Source of the DNA: Diadema setosum
Taxonomy: Eukaryota > Echinodermata > Echinoidea > Diadematoida > Diadematidae
Direction: 5' to 3'
Length of the DNA: 64,000 nt
Assembly (NCBI RefSeq): GCF_964275005.1
Contig: NC_092695.1
Span: forward strand, 9,692,197-9,756,196
Shown here: positions 54,544 through 64,000 of the stretch, one piece after another
How the letters are laid out: each line of letters begins with the position of its first letter
How positions within the stretch are numbered: the first letter of the stretch is position 1
Made by a program: the position numbers and the translations under genes
Notes under the pieces: generated by a model
The model's database searches: none
What the model saw: the letters and a program-made list of their open reading frames with translations, nothing else
Told to the model about the DNA's origin: nothing

Positions 54544-56408
54544 GTTCTATGTATATATTGTACATGGAAAATGATTTGTATTGTGTTTCGTATATGCGTT
54601 AATCTTTATTGATAGCAAAATATGCATTTATTTCGTTGTTGTTTTATTCTTTAGTACTTGTGGATGCTGTTGATACCCTTTGATGTATTCAGAGCTTATA
54701 TCCTTGATTATCATCAATCTGTTTTTATTATGATTTTCTGTAGGACCTACGTTTTAACGAACACATTTTATTCTTCCGTTTATCATCAAACCTGCATGAA
54801 CAGCTCATTCACAACTATACAGATTGTCTTTAAAGCAAATGTATAATAGTTTTATCTCTAGATTCACAAGAGAAAGTAATGACTTATGCCGTTGGCCCGA
54901 CAAGTTTCTCCTCAGTCTATTTATCGGAGAGAAGCGAGCAGATGACGTGTAGGCTACACTGACTTTGTGACTCGTATCACGATTCGGTGAAACAATAGGC
55001 CTATCATTTATGAAGCGTGAAATTCCAGAACTCTTTTGTTTTGGATCTGATATATTGTATTGGGACTTATAGATCATTTTGCTTATTTGATTTTACTTTG
55101 TTTATTGATACAAATTAACTTTGATAGGTCCTACAGAATGTATAAGGGCCTATAAAAAAAAAAGTGTTAAATCCGACTATCAACATTACTGGTTGATTTA
55201 TTGGTCCATCTTTACTAGTTGTCTATACAAATACGATGCCTACGAATCAATTATCTCTGTATTAAGTAGAAAACCTTCTAGAGATCAGTGCTATGAATAC
55301 ATTATGATGGCTTTTAGACCAAAAAAAGAAAAAGAAAAAAAAAGTGCTGATTAGCTCACGAACAACGATTGATATGACCATTGTGTGCTTTCACACGCGC
55401 GCTCTAGTGTCTTTGTCGTTGCAAATAATGCAATAAGTGGGACTATGCTCGCGCACATCTCCTATGCTCGGGCTGCGCGCTCGGGCTCACACCCCGCAAG
55501 TAACACCTCAACGAAATCCTACAGTCCATTGGTCGACACACACCATACAATCCCGGATCTTTGTACGTGCTTGCTATGCATGCTAGCTAGCTACCGTACG
55601 GGACACGGGATTGGGATTGCCGACTGCGATAACGGAAGATCGCTCAATGTATGAGTGAACTCAATTGGCTCGCAATACCATGCTCATAACTCGACCTGAC
55701 TGTGTACACAGTATTTGCCAGGCGAAGAGAGGGCAATGTGTGAAATCAGAAGGCTGAGATGAGCTCAACTTTCAACCATTGTCACTGTTGATCTACTCAC
55801 TACTACGGTACTGATACTGATATTGTGCTGTGCTGTATGTGCCTATCGATTGATCGTAGGCGAGGTACGCACTACACAGAGCTCCGGACTCGCTGAGCTG
55901 AGCAAGGCGGTCTGTTTGTCTGTTGCGTTGCAGAGTTGTAGGCTGATCGTTCCCATCCCCTTCGTTAAATGCCCACGATCTACTTGAAGAGCTAGAGGTC
56001 AACGCGGATGAGCACGCAAAATCAAGAAACTACCGAGGTAATGCTGCAACTACCGGTAAAGTGGCGGTACTAAACCGAGTTCTACTGTCCTGATCATTGA
56101 CATTGCTGATACATAGGGCCTACACTACAGTCATATAGATTTTAATGTAGGGTCTATTTTGTCAGCTCAGCTCAAGGCCCTGCGCTGCAACCCACACCCA
56201 CCAGCTGGGCCGGGGTAAGGGGGAAGGGGGGGGGGGGGGGGCGGGGATGGTGACAGCAAAATGAATGGGGATAAAATAGATGTCTACACGACCATGCAGT
56301 ACAGTGAATGTGATCTTACGACTTTCCAGCCCCTGGCTTCTTGCATAATTGCATTATGATGTGATAGGAACACCGAATGGGTTGAATGCAATAGTGTACG
56401 TCACTTTT
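54544..56408. other. Intergenic sequence, CpG-richer from about 55390
   Basis: No recognisable gene. 55390-56340 has many more CpG dinucleotides than its surroundings, and 56220-56243 is a G-run. Open frames here match nothing I recognise. It could be a promoter or first exon of a gene outside the window. Confidence 0.4.
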
Positions 56409-56417
56409 AAATAGATG

Positions 56418-57051
56418 TAACTACACGCAGCCGCGACAAAACGCGGCTACACCTCTAATAACTTCGCAGACGTCATTTTTCAGTGTGGTTGTGCGACTCC
56501 TTCATGAATATCTTTATTAATCGTGGAAAACTAAAATACAAGGAATTATCGTAATCTATGATAATCATTCAATAATCGGTATGCGATCTTTTGTTTAATT
56601 ACGTCAAAAACTCACCGAAATCTGTGGCTGAAATCAGGTCTGTAAACGTCCTTATTGCTTCACTCCTCATCTGCGTGTTATTTGAATGGCATTCACTCTC
56701 CTATACTACAACGTAGGTAGTCGTAGTCGGAGACGTACGTCTCCGACTACCTACGTTGTAGTATAGGAGAGTGAATGCCATTCATATAACACGCAGATGA
56801 GGAGTGAAGCAATAAGGATGTTTACAGACCTGATTTCAGCCACAGATTTCGCTGAGTTTTTGACGTAATTAAACAAAAGATCGCATACCGATTATTGATT
56901 GATTATCATGGATTACGATAATTCCTTGTATTTTAGTTTTCCACGATTAATAAAGATATTCATGAAGGAGTCGCACAACCACACTGAAAAATGACAACGT
57001 CTGCGAAGGAATAGAGGTGCAGCCGCGTTTTGTCGCGGCTGCGTGTAGTTA
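56418..57051. mobile_element. 634 bp near-perfect palindromic element with 9 bp target duplication
   Basis: TAACTACACGCAGCCGCGAC at left is mirrored by GTCGCGGCTGCGTGTAGTTA at right, and the two arms of about 310 bp stay almost identical to the centre at GACGTACGTC (about 56736). AAATAGATG flanks both sides (56409-56417 and 57052-57060). Long inverted repeats with a 9 bp duplication fit Mutator-like or foldback elements. No coding frame. Confidence 0.92.
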
Positions 57052-57060
57052 AAATAGATG

Positions 57061-57968
57061 TAGCCTAGATCTAGGTGTTCGTAACGTTAGAGTCTAGAAA
57101 ATCTAACATCGATTACCATTTGGCATTAAGTCGCCACTATCTAAAATCGCCAGACATTCACATCGCATGTAACGCGCATTGCGATCGGAGATCAGCTGGG
57201 GCAACGGATTTTCATCGCGCTCAAAAGACATTGGATTCACCTTTTTCCTCCATAAAAACACAAATGTAGAATCTAGGCATAATCAAAATGTATTTTAACA
57301 TATGTAACAGGTGACAAAACCATTTTTAATTTTTAATCAGACCCGCACGCACGGCTGTGTGTGCGTGCCCTCAGGTTCTCTATCCAGCACCCATGCACAC
57401 ACAACACATGCAATTCGCCATTCGCCAGTACTCTCAATATAGGGTCGTCATCGGACAGTCATTTTGTCACTGTTGAGCTGCCACCCTTATTTTCTCTCAT
57501 TTTTCAAAACACACCCATCATTCAGTGGTTCGACCCAATTCTGTAAATGCCAAAGTTCAAAATTATATGTGATTTAACTAACTTACCTTTTAAATATCGC
57601 TGTCCCCCTTTGAAGAAGTAGACGGTTCCCGACCTGTCTCATGAGCACACTCTACACGTAGTGTATGTGTGTCAAACGTACATGTAGTACCAAATTCAAA
57701 CACATTTGTCCTTGAATTTCTTCCCAGCCACATACAGATTTTTCACTTTGACAGAAGGACTTATTTTTTACTTTTCACTCGACATAGAAAATAGTCATAC
57801 GCATGAAATAATAAGGCACAAGAGGGACAAACAGTGATAGGTGCATGAACGAGTGGTGACTTCATGCTAATGGCAACTTAATGGTTGGTGACGTTAGAGT
57901 AAAAACCCCAGTTTTCAGACATTTTGCTTTCCTAAGCTGATTCTTACCTGATTCTTAACACACTGGAC
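57061..57968. other. Intergenic sequence
   Basis: No gene or clear repeat recognised. Confidence 0.5.
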
Positions 57969-58333
57969 TTAAAGGGGAAGGCTAGTAACTGATCAGTGGG
58001 AATCAGTGGAAATGCTGGGAGATGATTGTTCCAATCCTTATGGAATTCATTCAAGAGTTCATTGTATATCTATTGTTGTGTGAAAATGATTTGCTTCAAA
58101 ACGGTCTCATATTCAAGTAATGTGCAGATTAATGCTCCGTCACTGACCAGGGACGCTAACCTGGAAGCATTAAACTGCACATTACTTGAATATGAGACCA
58201 TTCTGAAGCAAATTATTTTCACACAACAATAGATATACAATGAACTCTTGAATGAATCCCATAAGGATTGGAACAATCATCTCCCAGCATTTCCACTGAT
58301 TCCCACTGATCAGTTACTAGCCTTCCCCTTTAA
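57969..58333. mobile_element. 365 bp TTAA-flanked foldback element
   Basis: TTAA + AGGGGAAGGCTAGTAACTGA and TCAGTTACTAGCCTTCCCCT + TTAA are perfect ends; the arms continue to near 58140-58160 with few mismatches. Because of the symmetry both strands read nearly the same peptide-like frame (FQSLW.SFKSSLYIYCCVK), which is a by-product and not a gene. Confidence 0.92.
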
Positions 58334-60206
58334 TTTGTGCGCGCTTTGGAAAATTTGCACCAATTCTGCATTTTTTAATGTGAAATTTGGGATTTTGGAT
58401 GGATTTTTGGAGGTGACTAAGGGACTTTCCTGTTGTGAACGACATTGCCAGTACCTGGTATATGAAATGATGTGATATGCGTGTGTTTTGACAGTAGAAT
58501 TTGCTGGCTTGTGATAAGTGGCTGGATTCTCATGAGGCTCATGAAGCTATGTGAAGAGTGCAAGTTGCTTTGAGAGACATCCTGAAAGTCACTGTTGATA
58601 TCAACACTTCCCCAAAAACCATTTAAGTTCAATTTTTGTGAGTGATTAGAAATAAGCTACATGTGATAAGTATTTCCTGTGATTTTAAATGCAGTTTGGT
58701 TTCTTACGGAATTGAAGATATCTGTACATGGATACAGAAATACATTAGCACTGGTATTAAGATCTAAGGGTGCTTTTAAAAAATGCAGTTTCATGTGTAC
58801 TATAAAAGTTTTTAAGTTCTGCTCCATAAGCGCCAGTACTGATGTGCATGCATTCTACATGTACAATGTACGCTTCAATTACAAATAATATAGAGATTCC
58901 ATGTCAATCAGTTCACGCACACGCATTACGTATCACTTTTGTTCAAAACGTGTGTATGTATACTTGGAAAAAAAAAAATATTGATTGCCCAATTATTCAG
59001 TTGAAAGAATCAGGTGATTGACTAGTCTATTTCAAGTTATTTTTGTTTTTGTCCCCCCCAAAATAAAAATCGGAGTGACAAAAAATTCTAATATTTTGCA
59101 GAGGACATGTCTCAAGTGTATTCTACAGATAGAGCAAATATAATACGGTATCGGTACATTTTGCCCTCATAATCAACATGATTCCTCTTCTGGATGTGAT
59201 GTTGTGATAATCCTCACATACATGTTGTAGATAGTGAGCTTGGACAACACAGGATAGCCACATTGATTTGAGGAAACAATAAAATAAAACTGCACATATC
59301 ACTTCCATCATGACTTGTGTACTAGAAGATGTACATGTACAGTGAGTTTTGTACATGTGCAGTGCAATTTGCTGATGATCATGTAAAAGGCACCTTCACA
59401 TCGTTCTATGCTGATTATTTTTCCTGAACAAAACTCCTTGTACTTAAGCAGCAGATCAGAAGTTTACAAATTTAAAAGTATTCCTCAGTTCCCAGATCAG
59501 AAACAGAAAGTCAAATATTATATTTGGACTCCAACTCCAACTCCAACTTGAAAAAAACAAAACAAAACCAAAACCAAAACAGGAACACCCCCCCCCCCCC
59601 AAAAAAAAAAAAAAAAAAACAAAAAAAACAAAAAAAACAAAACAAAACCTATCTCTGGTACAAGGTAGGCACATTTGTACTATTTCAACTATGCATAGTC
59701 TCTTTGTTTATTTACATTTTTACCAAGATGATAACAGGCATTGGAGGTCTACACTGTTATTTCATGATTCCTTCCCTCTTTTTCTTCTTGTTGGTGATTT
59801 TGTGTTTTTTTTTTCCCTCAAACTCCCATCTAGGAGAAACCAGTACAATGTGAATGGTTATGCCTCTTACACTGTATGTTATTTCAGCATTTTGACCATA
59901 AAGAAAGATAGAAAGGCAGATGTTTCATCATTCCTGTCTGGTACATTTTTATGCTGAATGAACTTTAAAGAATTAAACAGCAGGGTGCTACAAATTCGCT
60001 TCTCTGCTTTCCTTGGTTAATTTAGATTCTCTTTTTCAGTCAAATGTGTAAGATGAATTGGTACTTGCTTGTTCAATGTATGGAGCCCTCGTTCATTTGC
60101 CCCTTAGGTACTTAGTTTCAGAACTGTTTTTTTTTTAATTATCATTATTTATGTTGATTCCAACATTTTGCCATAAATAGTGAAAGAGTACAGGTAACTA
60201 GTTACT
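58334..60206. other. Intergenic sequence
   Basis: No gene recognised. Includes a C13-A-rich tract at 59588-59648 and TACATGTACA-rich words near 59330. Confidence 0.5.
59588..59648. repeat. Poly(C)-poly(A) tract
   Basis: About 13 C followed by A runs with single C; the reverse complement of the T-to-G tracts at 754 and 1180. Confidence 0.92.
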
Positions 60207-60377
60207 ACTGTAAAACTAGAAATGTTTATGTGCATTTTAATTTCATGAATTTTGCGAGAGCCAAGTTTTGTGAAATTAGAATGCACGCAAAAGTTCTTGT
60301 CTACACTGTAATGCATTGGATACCACTGGTGACAATTCACGAAAATTTCATTCCACGTTTTTTTTTTTCTTTACAGT
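60207..60377. mobile_element. Short ACTGTAAAAC-type MITE, copy 3
   Basis: Starts ACTGTAAAACTAGAAATG, ends CTTTACAG. Interior TTTTGCGAGAGCCAAGTTTT as in the neighbouring copy. Confidence 0.8.
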
Positions 60378-60528
60378 GCTTTTCCTGTCACAGGCATTCC
60401 TTGTGATGAAGATTGGCAATGTATAACTTACAGTATATTGATAACAAGATGTAGCAATATCTCACTCTATTGGTTTTGTTCTTTACTACAGTGTATATCA
60501 CATACTTTCATAATAAATACTGTAAAAC

Positions 60529-60686
60529 GAGGAATGTTCACATGCATTTTAATCTCGCAAATTTCATGAGAGCCAAGATTCACGAAATTAAAATGCATGT
60601 AAAAGTTTTTGTCTACACTATACGCATTGAATTTTAGAGGCAACTCGCGAAAATTTCATGCTGCGAAAATATTGTCTTTTACAATG
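60529..60686. mobile_element. Short ACTGTAAAAC-type MITE, copy 4
   Basis: ACTGTAAAACGAGGAATG to GTCTTTTACA. Interior CATGAGAGCCAAGATTCACG and AAAGTTTTTGTCTACACTAT match copy 3. Confidence 0.8.
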
Positions 60687-61802
60687 CTGTACAAGTTTGA
60701 ATCACATGCACTTACTGTATGCCATATATTTTGCAGGGTTTTAATTTTCACAAATTCCACAGCGACATACAAAATTATTATTTGATTCCTAATGAGCCAT
60801 GTACATGTACGTCGTAGCTGTTAACATAGCAGCACAAGTACCATGCAACACTATGCATAATGCAAGAACATGATCATGCATGTGTCAAAGTTCAATGATA
60901 GATTCAAACCACGTACATACTTCTGATTTTACAACACCATAAAATGACTTTCCATCTTCATCCATTCATGAAGTAGGTCTTGTTACATTGCACAAAGCCA
61001 GTTAAAAATGACCAACAGATTATTGCTGTACAAGTTCATAACTGTAATTTATGTACACTAAGCTTCAGTTGTTACATATTTCAGGTACATGTATGCATGT
61101 AGTATGACCATACAGATGCAGAGAACATACTGTCTTATTCCACCAAATTGAAACCTTCTGCCTTGACATTTGATATGGCAGTGATGTTTTTACCAAGGTT
61201 TCACATTAAAAATATCACTGATCATATTACCTTGACCCTGAACATACATTATGTAAGTATTGATCATAATAGTTGCATGATACATGTACAATTTGTATGA
61301 GTTTGCAGGACTTCCCATAGATGTATTGATATACATTGAGCACAGGGAAGAGTTGATTCATCAAAGCCTTGCAGAAGTCATTGTTTTTTATTATAAAAGT
61401 TGTAACACAAAGCACAAGAAGTGGGTGAAAATGTGATCAATTTCATTCATAATGATAATATTCTGTTCAGAAAACTGGAAAGTTCAGGAAACTTACTAAG
61501 TCTGCAAAATAATGGATATAAAATACCATTTTTAACTTGTATGCAGTGTGCATCGTTCAAAGGAGGCTATTGCAGTTACATGTACAATTACATGTATGTC
61601 CATTTCATGCTTGCATGCAAGATTCAGTCTGTAAATTGAAATTTGCATTTGCAGTCAACCATGTAGGGCAGACTTAATACAATGTACAGAATCCTCAGAA
61701 GTGTAATTCCATTGTTACGTCACATGAGGGATTTAAAAGGCATGGATGCCTGGTTTACCATGATGGGTTACTATCTTGGCCCCTTTATGCGGTGGTTCCA
61801 TG
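60687..61802. other. Intergenic sequence
   Basis: Nothing recognised apart from many ACATGTACATGT-like words. Confidence 0.45.
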
Positions 61803-61992
61803 ACATTTGCTCTTGCGACAATTGCTCCCGTGAAATATCTGCCAAACATAAATGAATTGTATCCACAAACATAACCCTAACCCTAATCATAATCATCATG
61901 AACGTCAAACTAAGTCTAAACCCCTGTCACAACCCTAACCCTAAGTTATTGGAGAAAATGAGGCCGGAGCAATTGTCGCGGGAGCAAATGTT
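61803..61992. mobile_element. MITE with telomere-like CCCTAA interior, copy 2
   Basis: ACATTTGCTCTTGCGACAAT at left, ATTGTCGCGGGAGCAAATGT at right; interior CATAACCCTAACCCTAAT and ACAACCCTAACCCTAAG. Related to 26673-26857. Confidence 0.82.
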
Positions 61993-62321
61993 GTGTCGCT
62001 GTATGAGATATGGTACAATAGAAGATGGAAATAGGCACTGACCACACGCTTTTGTATGGGAGACATTTGTAGATTGATTTCAATCGTGTCTACCATTTGT
62101 GCAACACAGAAACCATGAGATATTCATGGGGATTGCCATAGCCATCTACTGGCATGGGATTTGCTTCTGGCTGCAAGCTGCTAGCCCTTAGAGTGCACAT
62201 CACTTGTTGATTGCAATTTAGCAATAGATTTGACCATGGATCTCTGTGTGCACAGCAGCTAGGCCGCAGATGGCCATGCTTGTCCATGGTCAAGTTTTGA
62301 CCAAGCCGTGTGTTGCATCCT

Positions 62322-62415
62322 TTAACCCATTGAGGACGGACTGATTTTGCTATAACACGCATTTCCCATAGACACCTGCTGGAGTGTTCTCGGGACTCAT
62401 CTTCAGCGAGTTCAG
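62322..62415. mobile_element. TTAA-type short MITE, diverged copy
   Basis: TTAACCCATTGAGGACGGAC ... TCATCTTCAGCGAGTTCA; aligns with 37679-37771 through GCATTTCCCATAGACA. Confidence 0.7.
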
Positions 62416-63168
62416 GTGCATATGGATACAGCTGTACATACTGTCCATATGACCTTTATCTGAAAATCACTTTTGAGGTCTCAAACAACAAGTGTGTCAC
62501 AGCATTTGATGCATTTGCTGTACAAGTGTGATTTGGCAACTGACTGAGGATGAAGAAAATACTGACACATTAGGCCCTAGGGAGCTTTAGATTTGCAGTG
62601 CAGATGCAACCTATACAAAGTGAAATGATGCATCAAGTACACGTAGCTCCCTGCGTCGTGAATTGAGTGGACGCAAAAATGGCCCAGAACGCATATAATC
62701 AAACTCAGACGAATTAAGATCGATTTCTATAAGCACATGCGCAGAACAGTTTTTTTTTTTCCTCTGAACGTTCGTGTCATGAAAATGTAAAGCTCCCTGT
62801 GGTATTTTATTATGAATAATAAGTTGAGTATTGAAGCTCCAGGGACTATGGACTAAAATGATTTCAGTATGTGTTTTCAATTATCACTTTGATGGGAGTT
62901 TGTGTCATCTGAACTGTGGTACACATTATGCCAATTGCCATGGAGACGGGTACTGGGTAGTTTTGACAATATTAGGATCACTGACTTGTTTGACTGTGTT
63001 GCAGATTTGAAAGAGAGCAGGTCTAGAAAACAGAATCACATTATTTTGCATTTTGTGTCTTACAGATATGTTGACTTTGACTACACTAAATTTTCCACAC
63101 CTTGTATGATGTTGACAGAAAGATATGTACAATGTACTCGCCCTCAGTAGTGCGTATTTTCAATTGAC
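62416..63168. other. Intergenic sequence
   Basis: Nothing recognised. Confidence 0.45.
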
Positions 63169-63435
63169 TACCGTAAAACACGATATATTCGGGGCATGAA
63201 ATTTGCGAATTGCCATTGGCATTCAATGCATATTGTGTACATGTAGGTAAGAACTTTAGCGTGCAGTTTAATTTCACGAATCTTGGCCCTTGCGAAATTT
63301 GTAAAATTAGAATGGCATTCAATGCATATTGTGTACATGTAGGTAAGAACTTTAGCGTGCAGTTTAATTTCACGAATCTTGGCCCTTGCGAAATTTGTAA
63401 AATTAGAATGCAAGCGAACATTCCTTGTTTTACAG
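63169..63435. mobile_element. Short ACTGTAAAAC-type MITE with internal duplication, copy 5
   Basis: ACCGTAAAACACGATAT to TTGTTTTACAGT. Contains a perfect 96 bp tandem duplication (63218-63313 and 63314-63409), beginning GGCATTCAATGCATATTGTG. Confidence 0.85.
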
Positions 63436-64000
63436 TTTTGAAAATTGAACATTTTACTACAGTAATTGTATCAAAGATCACTCATGTATTTGCATACAAG
63501 GTGTTAAAAGCTGTGCATGCAGCAAAGCAGTAAACCAAGTGTTGCAGGATCCTGTATATGTACTTGTACCAGGATGTTTTACCATATGGAAACATGATTT
63601 CTTTATGGAAACATTGTTTCCATAAGATCCAGTGCATCCTCACATATCAGGTCTTTTCTATGTTGTGTAATGGTGTAGCATGTCAGTTATTTTTGGATCA
63701 TGTATTATTACTTTTTGTCAAGTACATGATATGATAGTAATACACATGTATATTGAGCATAAGGCAGAGGAAGAATGCACATTTTATGTATATACCTGTA
63801 TGTGATGTTCTATGCGATGTGTTGGATGGTGATTTGTTACCATTTTTTTTTTCATAAACATGGTTTTATAACATCAGCAGAAAACTTCAGCATGAGAAGA
63901 TGTGGAAAATTCATTCAACAAGGTATAATGTGACTTAAATACTCGATGCTTGATTTGTGCAAGTTGAATAGCAGTGAAGCACCTTGAATTGGCTGTTAAC
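63436..64000. other. Intergenic sequence to window end
   Basis: Nothing recognised. GGAAACATGATTTC and GGAAACATTGTTTCC form a small inverted word pair near 63590. Confidence 0.45.

Noticed and set aside
54356-54565. 69-codon minus-strand frame over the second tRNA
   Set aside because: Its core (SHGVMVSTRDSESRDPSSN) is simply the tRNA-Gln gene translated; a typical spurious call.
61872-61948. True interstitial telomere or chromosome-end fragment
   Set aside because: CCCTAA words are few and lie inside a MITE with its own inverted ends.

Overview
The window is animal nuclear DNA, AT-rich and dense in repeats. It carries one recognisable protein-coding host gene: 19 exons on the + strand (5933-36101) of the single invertebrate orthologue of the JNK-interacting scaffolds JIP3/JIP4 (MAPK8IP3/SPAG9; Sunday driver, UNC-16). 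Every intron between these exons follows the GT-AG rule. The joined exons read as one open frame of 950 residues, about the last two thirds of the protein. The exons for the N-terminal RH1/first coiled-coil part were not found and should lie left of position 1. The repeat repertoire (TTAA-flanked foldback elements, hAT-like GGCGGATCC elements, short ACTGTAAAAC elements, a CR1/Jockey-group LINE) together with an invertebrate-type JIP suggests an echinoderm, most likely a sea urchin. That assignment is inference.

Layout. 1-5932: intron upstream of the first visible exon, no exon recognised. 5933-12132: six exons giving the second leucine zipper (ARF6/motor-binding in relatives), the RH2 Rab-binding helix and a Ser/Thr-rich linker. 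12133-17387: a 5.3 kb intron with one unexplained GC-rich 38-codon open frame near 16.1 kb. 17388-30976: eleven exons encoding the start of the C-terminal beta-propeller-like domain, a variable acidic loop and most of the propeller, with several transposon-derived insertions in the introns. 30977-35304: a 4.3 kb intron with several foldback elements. 35305-36101: the last two exons and the stop codon, followed by a 3' UTR with a canonical poly(A) signal.

36.5-64 kb: intergenic DNA with no convincing host protein gene. It holds a 5'-truncated LINE with an uninterrupted reverse transcriptase frame (44.2-46.1 kb), two tandem copies of a 560 bp inverted-repeat element (46.5-47.6 kb), a 0.9 kb tandem duplication containing the left part of a pogo/Tigger-like element (47.7-49.7 kb), two identical tRNA-Gln(CTG) genes on the minus strand (51.5 and 54.5 kb), several TTAA-flanked foldback elements, and a 634 bp near-perfect palindrome with a 9 bp target-site duplication (56.4-57.1 kb).

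No CRISPR, operon, or clearly new multi-gene system is present. The observations most worth following are the small GC-rich frame inside the JIP intron, paired TTAA elements that share one TTAA between them, the giant palindrome, the motif-array elements at 23.1 and 46.5 kb, and two competing in-frame donor sites at exon 17.
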